A stretch of DNA of 64,000 nt from Hoeflea sp. BAL378 (GTDB lineage Bacteria; Pseudomonadota; Alphaproteobacteria; Rhizobiales; Rhizobiaceae): the NCBI RefSeq assembly GCF_000759435.1, contig NZ_JRJG01000006.1, positions 1 to 64,000 of the forward strand. The letters are read 5' to 3'. The notes beneath the pieces are model-generated. The model was given only the letters and a program-made list of their open reading frames with translations. It had not been told where the DNA came from and did not search any database. A program made the position numbers and the translations under genes. Every line of letters begins with the position of its first letter. The first letter of the stretch is position 1. Positions 1-8,597 of this stretch are shown in pieces.

Positions 1-1
1 T

Positions 2-2134
2 CCGACCTTCGCCTTCTCGCCCGCCGCCGGCGCGCTGACGGCGGCGTCCGTTGGCACCGCCTATGGCCAGGCGCTCACGGCTTCGGGCGGCACCGCGCCC
101 TATACCTATGCCATCACGGCCGGAACGCTTCCTGCCGGCTTGAGCCTCAACACCTCGACCGGCGCCATCACCGGCACACCGACCACCGGCGGCAATGCCG
201 CCTTCACCATCACCGCCACCGACGCCAACAGCGTCACCGGATCGGCAGCCTATACGCTGGCCGTGGCCCAGCCATCGGTCACGCTGACGTTGTCGCCCGC
301 TTCAGGGGCCTTCCCCACAGCGACAGTCGGCGTTGGCTATCGCCAGTCAGTTGCGACAACGAGCGGCAGTGCGCCTTATGCCTATTCGGCAACAGGGCTG
401 CCGGACGGCCTTTCCATCGACATCAGCACCGGCGCCATCACGGGCACGCCGACAAGGGCGGGAAGCTACACGATCGTCGTGACGGTTAGCGACAGCGCGT
501 CTCCCGCCAACCGTGGCTCCGGCAGCTATACGCTGGCGGTTGGCGCAGCCACATCCATTGTCTTCTCGCCGATTGGCGGAGCCCTCAAGGAAGCCATGGC
601 GGGTGAGGCTTACAGCCAGCCGGTATCGGCGACGGGTGGAACGGGATCGTTGCTCTACAGCCTGGCGTCCGGAAGCCTGCCGAAAGGCATGGTGTTGAAC
701 GTCTCGACCGGTGCGCTCAATGGCCCTCTCGATGCAGGAACGGAAGGTGACTACGCCTTTTCCATCCAGGCGCGTGACAGCATGGGCGCGACCGCCACGG
801 CAAGCTACTCCCTCAAGGTCGCGCGGCGCGCGGTGACTGTGGCCAATCATGTGGTCGATGTTCCCGCAGGCTCCACGCCGAACAATGTGTACCTGAACAG
901 GGAAGCCACCGGAGGTCCGTTCACCGAGGCCGATATCTTTTCCGTCGAGCCACCCGTGGGTGGAACGGCGGCCCTTGTCCAGGGAGAGCTTGCGGACGCG
1001 TCAGCAACGTTCAAGCCGGTCGGCTGGTATTTGAAATTTACTCCTAATCCTGCCTATTCGGGCCAAGTCCGTGTCGGATATCGTCTCGTCAGCGCATTAG
1101 GAGCCTCCAACACGGGCTCGGTCATCTTCAACATCAACCATAATGCGTCGCAGGTTGCGGATGACATTGATGATCTCGTGCATGGCTTTGTGGAATCGCG
1201 CCAGAACATGATCGCTTCCACGATCAACGTGCCGGGACTGATGGAGCGGGCCAGAATGGTCAGCGGAAGGACCCCTGTCACCACCAGAATGTCCCCTTCC
1301 ACCCGGGGCATGACACTCGGCTTCGCCACCAGTCTCGCGCAGTCCCAATCCGCCCGGGACATGGCCGACGGCGTGGCCGGAGCCTATGCGTCACCATTCA
1401 ATATCTGGATAGACGGCGCCTTGCTTGTCCACAACGACAGGGAAACCGACGGCAGCAAATGGGGCAGCTTCGCCATGATCAACATGGGGGCCGATTATCT
1501 GGTGAGCGATCGGGCCCTGTTGGGCTTTTCGGTCCACTATGACCGGATGACCGATCCGACCGATGAGAACGCCACGCTGACCGGCAATGGCTGGCTTGCG
1601 GGTCCCTATACCTCCTTCGAAATCGTCAAGGGTGTGTTCTGGGACACGAGCCTGCTCTATGGCGGGGCCTCAAACACCATCGATACGCAGTTCTGGGATG
1701 GCAATTTTGAGACCCGACGCTGGATGATGGACACGTCCATAAAGGGACAGTGGGTCCTGGACGAAGCGACCGTGGTGACACCGAAGCTCAGGGCCGTCTA
1801 TTTCTCCGAAACCGTCGACGATTACACGGTGAAGAACGGGTCAGGCGATGTGGTCGTTCTCGAAGGGTTTACCTCGGAACAGTTAAGGGTCAGCCTCGGC
1901 GCTGAAATCGCCCGATCCTTTGCGCTGGAAAACGGCTCGACGCTGACGCCGAAGCTTGGTTTTTCCGCAGGCTTCTCCGGCTTGGATGGGGCCGGAATGT
2001 TCGGATCGGTCACAGCTGGCGCGTCGCTGAAAACCATTGAGGACTGGGCAATCGAGGGCAACCTTCTGTTCAACATCGAAGGAGAAGGCGAAAGATCGGT
2101 TGGTGCAAAGGTCGGATTGTCTCGGAGATTTTGA
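2..2134 (+). CDS. Autotransporter C-terminal part with Ig-like (He_PIG) repeats, 5' end outside window
   Basis: The frame is open from the first bases of the window, so this is the C-terminal 710 residues of a longer surface protein. The first ~275 residues are three Ig-like repeats of about 91 residues, with recurring GLPxGLS, TGxITGTP and YTLAV signatures (He_PIG/cadherin-like type). A non-repetitive spacer follows. The last ~270 residues have the alternating pattern of an outer-membrane autotransporter beta-barrel and end in Arg-Arg-Phe; a terminal Phe is typical of outer-membrane barrels. By family knowledge the barrel anchors in the outer membrane and displays the repeats, often for adhesion. 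The signal peptide and most of the passenger lie upstream and cannot be judged. Ligand unknown. Confidence 0.85.
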   Translation, partial: PTFAFSPAAGALTAASVGTAYGQALTASGGTAPYTYAITAGTLPAGLSLNTSTGAITGTPTTGGNAAFTITATDANSVTGSAAYTLAVAQPSVTLTLSPASGAFPTATVGVGYRQSVATTSGSAPYAYSATGLPDGLSIDISTGAITGTPTRAGSYTIVVTVSDSASPANRGSGSYTLAVGAATSIVFSPIGGALKEAMAGEAYSQPVSATGGTGSLLYSLASGSLPKGMVLNVSTGALNGPLDAGTEGDYAFSIQARDSMGATATASYSLKVARRAVTVANHVVDVPAGSTPNNVYLNREATGGPFTEADIFSVEPPVGGTAALVQGELADASATFKPVGWYLKFTPNPAYSGQVRVGYRLVSALGASNTGSVIFNINHNASQVADDIDDLVHGFVESRQNMIASTINVPGLMERARMVSGRTPVTTRMSPSTRGMTLGFATSLAQSQSARDMADGVAGAYASPFNIWIDGALLVHNDRETDGSKWGSFAMINMGADYLVSDRALLGFSVHYDRMTDPTDENATLTGNGWLAGPYTSFEIVKGVFWDTSLLYGGASNTIDTQFWDGNFETRRWMMDTSIKGQWVLDEATVVTPKLRAVYFSETVDDYTVKNGSGDVVVLEGFTSEQLRVSLGAEIARSFALENGSTLTPKLGFSAGFSGLDGAGMFGSVTAGASLKTIEDWAIEGNLLFNIEGEGERSVGAKVGLSRRF
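17..838 (+). repeat. Three tandem Ig-like repeat units in the autotransporter gene
   Basis: Units begin at Ser-Pro codons at about 17, 293 and 566, a period of 273-276 bases (91-92 codons). Each carries an SP-x-x-GA start, an AxxGxxY segment, a GLPxG or SLPKG turn, a TGAI/TGAL turn and a YTLAV or YSLKV end. The first two are more alike than the third. More units probably lie upstream of the window. Confidence 0.75.
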
Positions 2135-2453
2135 CACAAGCCAAGGAAGCAAGGGCCAATAAGTGCTCAAAGTTGTGCTGTTTTTGTACTCACCCGGAGT
2201 GCTCGGGCAAAGTCGGGCGCATTTTGGAGAGGAGGGCAAAGACCGCGACATGCGGTGCGGATAATCCAAAAATCGAGAGATCTCACATTCGGCGTAGCGT
2301 CACTGGTATGGATTTTTTGCCGCTCGCCCCCTTATCGGGCGCTGACGTCAGACACTTCGACAGATCCGAAAATGGATGCCAAGAACTGCGTGATCACAAC
2401 GGATACACCAGATGTTCAGCCCCGAATTCGTCAGCTCGGGCGACAGCGTCCTT
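2135..2453. other. Intergenic, no gene recognised (319 bp)
   Basis: This lies between the stop of the autotransporter gene and the convergent stop of the ornithine-cyclodeaminase-family gene. The short open frames on both strands lack family features and good ribosome binding sites. A weak inverted repeat (CCCGA/TCGGG, ten-base loop) lies near 2422-2441, with no T-tract. I see no supported gene, tRNA or terminator. Confidence 0.5.
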
Positions 2454-3431
2454 CTAGAAATTGACCTTCTGACCGCGGCCTTCGGCCTGAGCCCGGGTCA
2501 GGACGTGGTGGGCGGCGGCAAGGTCCTGAGCGGCGATGCCCAGCGAGCGGTAGATGGTGATCTGGGCGGGGCTGGTGCGGCCGGGGATCTCGCCCGACAG
2601 ATGGGCGCCGATCTCGCCCTTGATCTGATCCGCGCTGAAGCTGCCGGCCTTGATCATGTCGATGATCTCTCCGGCCTGGGCCAGCGTTGAGGGCAGATAA
2701 TCGACCCAGATGGCTCCACGTCTGACCATCTCGTCATCGACTTCGCGCATGGTCGGAATCGAGGAGCCGACGATATTGACATGCGCACCGCTTTTGACCC
2801 ATTCGCCCTTGACGATCGGGGTGGGTGCGGCGGTGACTGTGCAGAGGATGTCGGCACTGGTGATTGCAGCTTGGATGTCGGTACCGTGGTCGATCTTGAG
2901 ATCCGGGTAGAGGCTTGCTGCGCGAGCGGCGAAGGCGGCTGTCTTTTCGGCCGAGCGCCCGGCGACCGACAGGCGGGTGATCTTGCGTATGCAGATCATG
3001 GCGTCGAGGTGATGCTCGGCCTGTTCGCCGGTGCCGATGATTGCCAGGTGTGTGGCTTCCGGCCGCGCCAGCGCGCGGGTGGCCACCGCGCTCGCCGCTG
3101 CGGTGCGGATCGCGGTCAAGAGGCTCGCATCCATCATGGCGACGGCGCCGCCAGTCTCGGCTTCAAACAGCACCATGGCGCCGCGATGCGAGGACAGGCC
3201 GCGCGCCGGGTTGCCGGGAAACAGGCTGATCATCTTGACGCCGAAACAGGCAGGCTTCGCGATGGCGCCGGGCATCAGCCCCATCCGGTTGGCGCCGCCC
3301 ACCGGCGTGACCGAACGCAAGGGCAGGGATGCTTCGCCGCGCGAGACCTGTTGCATCACCGCCTCGACCACCTCGATGGCCTCGTGCATCGGCAAAAGAT
3401 CGGCGACGTCGTCATGGCTGAGGATGATCAT
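2454..3431 (-). CDS. Ornithine cyclodeaminase / mu-crystallin family protein
   Basis: 325 residues, the usual family length. The Rossmann motif GTGEQAEHH is at residues 133-141. VKMIS (Lys66) and TAIRTAA (Arg110) match the conserved substrate-binding Lys and Arg of the family. Members are NAD(P)-dependent ornithine cyclodeaminases, alanine dehydrogenases, or ketimine/imine reductases acting on amino or N-substituted amino acids; the substrate here cannot be read. The start at 3431 is chosen because its ATG overlaps the stop of the upstream hydrolase as ATGA and the protein then begins MIILSHDDV, as in relatives. It is the last gene of a seven-gene operon with a TRAP transporter and an FAD oxidoreductase, which suggests it processes an imported amino-acid-like compound. 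Confidence 0.88.
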   Translation of the reverse strand: MIILSHDDVADLLPMHEAIEVVEAVMQQVSRGEASLPLRSVTPVGGANRMGLMPGAIAKPACFGVKMISLFPGNPARGLSSHRGAMVLFEAETGGAVAMMDASLLTAIRTAAASAVATRALARPEATHLAIIGTGEQAEHHLDAMICIRKITRLSVAGRSAEKTAAFAARAASLYPDLKIDHGTDIQAAITSADILCTVTAAPTPIVKGEWVKSGAHVNIVGSSIPTMREVDDEMVRRGAIWVDYLPSTLAQAGEIIDMIKAGSFSADQIKGEIGAHLSGEIPGRTSPAQITIYRSLGIAAQDLAAAHHVLTRAQAEGRGQKVNF

Positions 3432-4279
3432 AGCGCGCGCTCGTCTCCAGTACCCCAATCTGTCCCGGTCAGGTTCAGGTCCATCACCTGTTCGAGAAGC
3501 CCGATGTAGTCAGCTGGGCGCGCCACATAGGGAAAGTGCCCGCCGGAGAGGAAACGGTAGGCGCAGCCGGGATTGAGCCGCTCGCGCACGGCGGCGCGCA
3601 TCTCGGGCGGGATCAGCGGATCGTCGTCGGCCTCGATGGTGAAAATGTCGCCGCGTGGCAGCGTCACCGGTGGCAGGTCCGGCGCGCTCTTGGTGGCGTT
3701 GAGGCGGTTGCGCAGCTCGGCTTCGGGAATGCGGCCGTTGACCTCGGCCATCAGCAGCGCCACCAGATCGGCCTGGTCGGGATGGGCGGCGGCCCAGGCA
3801 CTCAGGCCCATGCCAAAGCCCGCGCGTAGCTCGGTGATCGGTGCATTCATCAGGTCCAGCGCGTAGGGCATGCGCTGGTCAATTCCCTGAACCGAACAGA
3901 GCGTGTTGGCGCCGATCAGTTTGACCGCCCGAGCGGGGGCGTTGGCGGCAAGGTACTGCGCCAGATATCCGCCGAGCGACGACCCCAGAACCACAGCCCG
4001 CTCGACGCCGAGACGATCGAGCAGGGTCACCAGATCGCCGCTCCAATCGGCGACGCCGCCGGTGCCCGGATAGGTCACGGCGAGAATCCGCACCCGGTCC
4101 TTGAGTGCTTCGATCTGCTGCCAGAAGATGTCGCCGCGCCCCAGCGTGCCGGGGATCAGCAGGAGAGCCGGGCCGGAGCCCACATCAACCAGTCCCCATT
4201 CGCGGCCATTGAGATCAATGCGTTGTTCGGGATGGCGGGCGGCAAAGGCATCGCGGCTCTCGATCAGGGGATTCCTCAT
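3428..4279 (-). CDS. Alpha/beta-fold hydrolase
   Basis: 283 residues. The nucleophile elbow GSSLGG places Ser101 as nucleophile. An Asp in EADDDPLIPP and a His in SGGHFPYVARP complete the expected triad. LLIPGTLG near residue 41 is a likely oxyanion-hole region. No signal peptide, so cytoplasmic. Both ends overlap neighbours by ATGA (start with the M81 gene, stop with the cyclodeaminase-family gene), so translation is probably coupled. The family covers esterases, lactonases, amidases and C-C hydrolases. In this operon it may hydrolyse an ester, lactone or amide intermediate, but the substrate is not known. Confidence 0.88.
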   Translation of the reverse strand: MRNPLIESRDAFAARHPEQRIDLNGREWGLVDVGSGPALLLIPGTLGRGDIFWQQIEALKDRVRILAVTYPGTGGVADWSGDLVTLLDRLGVERAVVLGSSLGGYLAQYLAANAPARAVKLIGANTLCSVQGIDQRMPYALDLMNAPITELRAGFGMGLSAWAAAHPDQADLVALLMAEVNGRIPEAELRNRLNATKSAPDLPPVTLPRGDIFTIEADDDPLIPPEMRAAVRERLNPGCAYRFLSGGHFPYVARPADYIGLLEQVMDLNLTGTDWGTGDERAL

Positions 4280-5727
4280 GCGAAGGGATCCTGTACTGCG
4301 GGCCAGTAGGTGCGGGCGCGTTTGGTGTAGGGGATATTGGCGAAATCCGGCGTGATCGCGCCGGGGCCGGCCACCGGGATGACCTGGGCGGCGATCGGAT
4401 TGAAGCCGGCCTGGTAGTGGTTGGAGGATTTGACGCAGACATAGCGACGCTGCGACAGATCGATCCCCATTTTCTCGAAGGCGTCCGGATGGAAGGTCTG
4501 GCTGCGATTGTCGTTGATGACGATGTCGATGCCGTCGGCCTCGACCCATACCGTCTGGCCCATCGGCGAGGGCAGTTCGCCAAAACGTTGCGTCATCTCG
4601 TCGGCGATGGCGCGCACGGTCACGGTCAGGTCCAGCGGATCGCCTGACATCGGACCGCATTTGCCGCCCAGGCGCAGCTTGAGGGTGGCGCCGATCCCGG
4701 CCTCCTTGCAGATGCGGACCGCGATCGGATCCCAGAAGATGCCGGTGGCGATGCTGCGCATGCCGCGCTCGATCATGGCGCGCAGCAGGAATGTGGCGTC
4801 GGCCGGCGCGCCGCCGCCGGCATTGTCGGACATGTCGGCCAACACCACCGGGCCTTTCGGCGCGGACTCGGCCAGATCGAGCGCCGCCTCGATACCGGGA
4901 ATATCGCGGTGCAACTCGAAGCGCAGGCCATAAAGCGCCCGGCCCAGCCGCTCGGCCTCGGCTGCGGCCTGATCGGCATTGCCGTCGCAGATCGCCAGCG
5001 CGCGCGTGCCGGTGCGCTCGTGGTCGCCCCAGGGGAAGCCATGCGCCAGCGACAGCGACAGGATGCCGTCCTCGGCCTCGCGCGCCGACATGGCGTCGAC
5101 AAAGCCGCGCATCGGCTGCTGCGGCGTCGGCATGGCGATGATCATGCGGCAGTCCCAGTCGCGCATCACCGGCGTGATCTCGCCTTTGGCAGTGCGCTCG
5201 GCCAGCGCAAACAGCTCGCGGGCGCGGTCGGGCACGTCGACATGCGGATATTCCTTGAAGGCGATCAGCAAGGTGGCCTTGGTCAGCATCTGTTCGGTCA
5301 GATGGCAATGGGGATCGAGCAGGCCGCCGATCACCGCGCCGGGCGCGATGGCTCGCGCGCCGGCCATCAGCTCGCCTTCGCAATCATCATAGCCATCGGC
5401 GATCATGGCGCCATGCAGGCCAAACAAGATGACATCCACTTTGCCTGCTGCGCGGAGATCGCTGAGGATCTCGTCGCGGAAGGCTTCGAATTCGGGCTTG
5501 ACTGTGGGGCCGCCGGGTTGGGCTGCCGCACAGAGGGATTCGACCACCTCCCAGCCCTTGGCTTCGGCCATTTCGCGCCAGATATGCAGCGCCGCGTTCC
5601 AGTATTGCAGGGGATGGGCGGTGGCGTCACCGTGGAAGATGCCGCCTTCCACAAAACTGGCGTGCCCGGTGGGCATGGGTGAAAAGGAATTGGTTTCGGT
5701 TGTCAGTCCGGCAATAAACAGTTTCAT
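4276..5727 (-). CDS. M81 family metallopeptidase (MlrC-like)
   Basis: 483 residues, full length for the family. The N-terminal part begins with the diagnostic TTETNSFSP. Likely metal-ligand segments are GLHGAMIADGYDD and GLLDPHCHLTEQM; the C-terminal MlrC-type domain contains DMSDNAGGGAP and FWDPIAV. MlrC from microcystin-degrading sphingomonads hydrolyses the linear tetrapeptide. Most members have no known substrate and occur beside transport genes, as here. The stop overlaps the hydrolase start by ATGA, and the gene begins 9 bases after the stop of dctQ. A role in cleaving an amide or cyclic amide brought in by the TRAP transporter is inference. Confidence 0.85.
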   Translation of the reverse strand: MKLFIAGLTTETNSFSPMPTGHASFVEGGIFHGDATAHPLQYWNAALHIWREMAEAKGWEVVESLCAAAQPGGPTVKPEFEAFRDEILSDLRAAGKVDVILFGLHGAMIADGYDDCEGELMAGARAIAPGAVIGGLLDPHCHLTEQMLTKATLLIAFKEYPHVDVPDRARELFALAERTAKGEITPVMRDWDCRMIIAMPTPQQPMRGFVDAMSAREAEDGILSLSLAHGFPWGDHERTGTRALAICDGNADQAAAEAERLGRALYGLRFELHRDIPGIEAALDLAESAPKGPVVLADMSDNAGGGAPADATFLLRAMIERGMRSIATGIFWDPIAVRICKEAGIGATLKLRLGGKCGPMSGDPLDLTVTVRAIADEMTQRFGELPSPMGQTVWVEADGIDIVINDNRSQTFHPDAFEKMGIDLSQRRYVCVKSSNHYQAGFNPIAAQVIPVAGPGAITPDFANIPYTKRARTYWPAVQDPFA

Positions 5728-5736
5728 GATTGTGTC

Positions 5737-6276
5737 CTAAAATTCAGGGGGCTGCGTATCGGGCACCAGCCCGGAAAAGCGGAGCGCCAGGCGGGCGCTC
5801 AGATGCACAAGGATCAGCAGAAGGGCCAGGGGGACGCAGGCTGTGAACCAGATCATCGACATATCCAGCATCTCGGCCTGGCGCGCGAGCGAGCGTCCCA
5901 GAAAGCCGCGGGCCGGGTCCATGCCGGCATTGAAGACCGAATACCAGAGGATCGGGATCGCAAAGGCCAGCACACCGGTTGCCCGGATCACCGCCAAAGC
6001 CGCGCCCGGGCCGCCGCGGCGGAGGCGCATGGCGGGAAACAGTGTCGGGTCGGTCCCGGCATAGAAGGCGCAGGACGCGCCCAGCATGCCGGTCCAGACC
6101 ATGGCCCGGCGGGCCAGTTCCTCGGTCCAGATCGGCGGCGCTTCGAAGACGTAGCGAGCAATGACCTGCCAACCGGCGGCAAAGACCATGACCAACACGG
6201 CCAGTACCGCCCCCCAGAGGGCGATACTGTTGAGACCGGCGGACAACCGGTTCAGGCGCTGTGCGAAGAGTTGCAT
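5737..6276 (-). CDS. TRAP transporter small permease (DctQ type)
   Basis: 179 residues with four hydrophobic segments and the DctQ-type pattern VIARYVFEAPPIWTEELARR in the first third. It forms the membrane complex with the large DctM permease. The start at 6276 is preferred over an upstream in-frame ATG at 6306 because the latter lies inside dctP; the chosen ATG follows the dctP stop by 5 bases, with a short purine-rich site overlapping that stop. The gene order dctM-dctP-dctQ is unusual, since P-Q-M is the common order. Confidence 0.85.
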   Translation of the reverse strand: MQLFAQRLNRLSAGLNSIALWGAVLAVLVMVFAAGWQVIARYVFEAPPIWTEELARRAMVWTGMLGASCAFYAGTDPTLFPAMRLRRGGPGAALAVIRATGVLAFAIPILWYSVFNAGMDPARGFLGRSLARQAEMLDMSMIWFTACVPLALLLILVHLSARLALRFSGLVPDTQPPEF

Positions 6277-6281
6277 GAAAC

Positions 6282-7259
6282 CTACTTGCTCTTCGCGGTT
6301 TCCCATTCCGCGATCTGTTCCTGGGTCAGGAGGTCAGAATTGTAGGCAGGCGCCGATGCATCGCGGAAGCCGTCGCGAGCCGCCTGATCGAGACGTTCGA
6401 TGGCGACGCCGGCCGCTTCCAGTTTGCCCAGAACCGCATCCTGGGTCTTCAGCCACTCACGGTTGGCCGCGGTTGCGGCTGCGGCTGCAGCGTCGACCGT
6501 GGCGCGATCAGCCTCGCTCAGTCCCTGATACCAGTCTTCCGAGACGATGGTGATACGCAGCGACGGCGAGACCGCGGCGTCGGTGAAGAACTTGAGGAAA
6601 TCGGTGTGCCCGAACAACAGCGGCACGAAAGCCGGGTTCATGTAGCCGTCGGCAACGCCGGTCTGCAGCGCATTGGGGACTTCGGCCCAACTGACGATGG
6701 TGCCCGCCGCACCCCAGGCCTTGTAGAGCTCGATCTGGCTCTCATCGAGCGCCCGCATCCGGAGCCCGGCCATGTCGGTCACTGACTTCACTGGCCGCTT
6801 GGTGTTGAAGATGCCGGTCGCCTGGCCGACATGGTTGAGCGAGAGGACGCGGACGCCGCCCTTGGTGGTGGCTTCGTTGATCCTGGCCAGCATGCCGCCT
6901 TCATTGATGGCGCGATCCACCTCGGCGGCATCGGCGAAGAAATAGGGCAGGCGCAGGCCGTAAATCAGCTTGTCGAGCGAACCGACAATGTTGAGCGGGG
7001 ACAGGGAGACTTCCAGCAGGCCCTGGCTGACCTGGTCGAACAGTTCGTCGTCGCCGCCGATGCTGCCGCGGGCGAATTCCTCGGCCGGCATGCCGTTTTC
7101 ATTCAAATAGGTGCTGAAGGCGTGGGCCCAGACATAGCTGCCGGAGCCTTCCAGGTCAGGCGGGCTGTCGAGCGCGATCTTGATCTGGGCATTGGCCGCG
7201 CCGGCCAGTGTCAGGGCTGCGGCGAACAGGGCGCCGCCCAGGATTTTCGAGTAAGTCAT
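6282..7259 (-). CDS. TRAP transporter solute-binding protein (DctP type)
   Basis: 325 residues with an N-terminal signal peptide (Leu/Ala-rich core ending near Ala-Asn-Ala-Gln, residues 23-26), hence periplasmic. DctP-family features follow, including the TDMAGLRMRALDE segment, in which an Arg normally contacts the substrate carboxylate, and ALQTGVADGYMNP. The ligand is therefore probably an organic acid or zwitterion. It sits between dctM and dctQ. Unlike the other binding-protein genes in this window, it is followed by only 5 bases and no hairpin. Probably controlled by the XRE-cupin regulator at 9847. Confidence 0.88.
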   Translation of the reverse strand: MTYSKILGGALFAAALTLAGAANAQIKIALDSPPDLEGSGSYVWAHAFSTYLNENGMPAEEFARGSIGGDDELFDQVSQGLLEVSLSPLNIVGSLDKLIYGLRLPYFFADAAEVDRAINEGGMLARINEATTKGGVRVLSLNHVGQATGIFNTKRPVKSVTDMAGLRMRALDESQIELYKAWGAAGTIVSWAEVPNALQTGVADGYMNPAFVPLLFGHTDFLKFFTDAAVSPSLRITIVSEDWYQGLSEADRATVDAAAAAATAANREWLKTQDAVLGKLEAAGVAIERLDQAARDGFRDASAPAYNSDLLTQEQIAEWETAKSK

Positions 7260-7310
7260 GTCAGTTCCTCTCCATTATGATTTATGTTCGGGTCTTCTCT
7301 TCATCGAGGC

Positions 7311-8597
7311 TCAGCCTCCACCCAGGCCGAAGGCATGGGGCAAGGCCAGACTGAGGACGGGCATCTGGATCAGCAGCGCCAGCACCGCGATCTGGACCAA
7401 TACAAAAGGAATGACGGCGCGGGCCAGTTTCCAGTAGTTGACGCCGGTGACGGTCGAGACCACCAGCAGGCAGCCGCCCATCGGCGGCGACACCAGCCCG
7501 ATGCAAAGGTTGAAGCACAGCACGATGCCCAGATGCACCGGGTCTGCGCCCTGTTCGAGCGCAACGGGGGCCAGGAGCGGCACCAGAAGCGCCAGCGCCA
7601 CCGGGATGTCGAGCACCATGCCGGCCAACAGAAAGATCGCGTTCATCGCCAGCATGTAGCCGACCGGACCCAGACCCCAGTCCATCACCATGCCGGAAAT
7701 CATCTCGGGAATGCGTTCGAGCGCACCAAGATGCCCGAGCGCCGAGGCGGCGCAGATGATGATGAAGATCGATCCCGACAGCATGGCGGTGCGGCGCAGG
7801 CTATGCAGCACATCGGTGGGTCCGAGCCCGGCATAGAACCATCCGGCTCCAAGTGCGGCGAAAACCGCAACGGCCGCGGCTTCGGTGGGCGTCATCAGCC
7901 CAAAGACGATGCCACCCATAATGATCAACGGCAGGCTGAGGGCGGGGAGCGAATGCAACAGCGTCGGCAGCAGCGGCGGCATGTCGGCTTTCTCGACCCG
8001 GGGATGGTTTTCCCGCATCGCATAGAAGGCATTGAGCACCAGCAGGGCGGCGGCCAGAATGAGGCCCGGCACGATACCGGCCAGAAACAGCGCGGTGACG
8101 GATGTGCCCATCAGCGCGCCGTAGAAGATCAGGATGATCGACGGCGGCACGATCGGCCCGATGATGGAAGACGCCGCGGTAATCGCGCTGGCGTAGGTCA
8201 GCGTGTAGCCGCGCCGGGTCATCTCCGGAACCAAAGTGTTGGACAGGGCAGCGGCATCGGCCACGGCCGAGCCGGAGATTCCGGCAAAGAACACCGATGT
8301 CAGGATGTTGACGTGACCGAGGCCGCCGCGGATGCGGCCGACCAGCGCCATCGACAGGTTGATCAGCGCGCCGGTGATGCCGCCGCGGTTCATCAGTTCT
8401 CCGGCGAGAATGAACAAGGGCATCGCCATCAGCGCGAAAACGTCGATCTTGGAGAAAATCTGTTGCGGCAGAACCGCCAGATAGCGGGCATTATCGGTGG
8501 CGATGAAGGCCAGAACCGCGGCGCCGCCGATCACATAGGCAATCGCCAGCCCGGAAAACAACAGGGCGGCAGCGAAGAGGGCGACGAGCACCATCAT
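7311..8597 (-). CDS. TRAP transporter large permease (DctM type)
   Basis: 428 residues, typical length, with about a dozen hydrophobic helices. DctM signatures include FALMAMPLFILAGELMNRGG, SAVADAAALSNTLVPEM and GPIVPPSI. It is the sodium- or proton-coupled transport subunit in the inner membrane. The start overlaps the stop of the upstream FAD oxidoreductase gene by ATGA, so the oxidoreductase and permease are translationally coupled. A 51-base gap separates it from dctP. Confidence 0.9.
   Translation of the reverse strand: MMVLVALFAAALLFSGLAIAYVIGGAAVLAFIATDNARYLAVLPQQIFSKIDVFALMAMPLFILAGELMNRGGITGALINLSMALVGRIRGGLGHVNILTSVFFAGISGSAVADAAALSNTLVPEMTRRGYTLTYASAITAASSIIGPIVPPSIILIFYGALMGTSVTALFLAGIVPGLILAAALLVLNAFYAMRENHPRVEKADMPPLLPTLLHSLPALSLPLIIMGGIVFGLMTPTEAAAVAVFAALGAGWFYAGLGPTDVLHSLRRTAMLSGSIFIIICAASALGHLGALERIPEMISGMVMDWGLGPVGYMLAMNAIFLLAGMVLDIPVALALLVPLLAPVALEQGADPVHLGIVLCFNLCIGLVSPPMGGCLLVVSTVTGVNYWKLARAVIPFVLVQIAVLALLIQMPVLSLALPHAFGLGGG

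Noticed and set aside
3428-5383. An apparent 651-codon fusion of an Arg-rich region to the alpha/beta hydrolase
   Set aside because: The first part is an out-of-frame reading of the M81 gene; the true hydrolase start is the ATG at 4279 overlapping the M81 stop.
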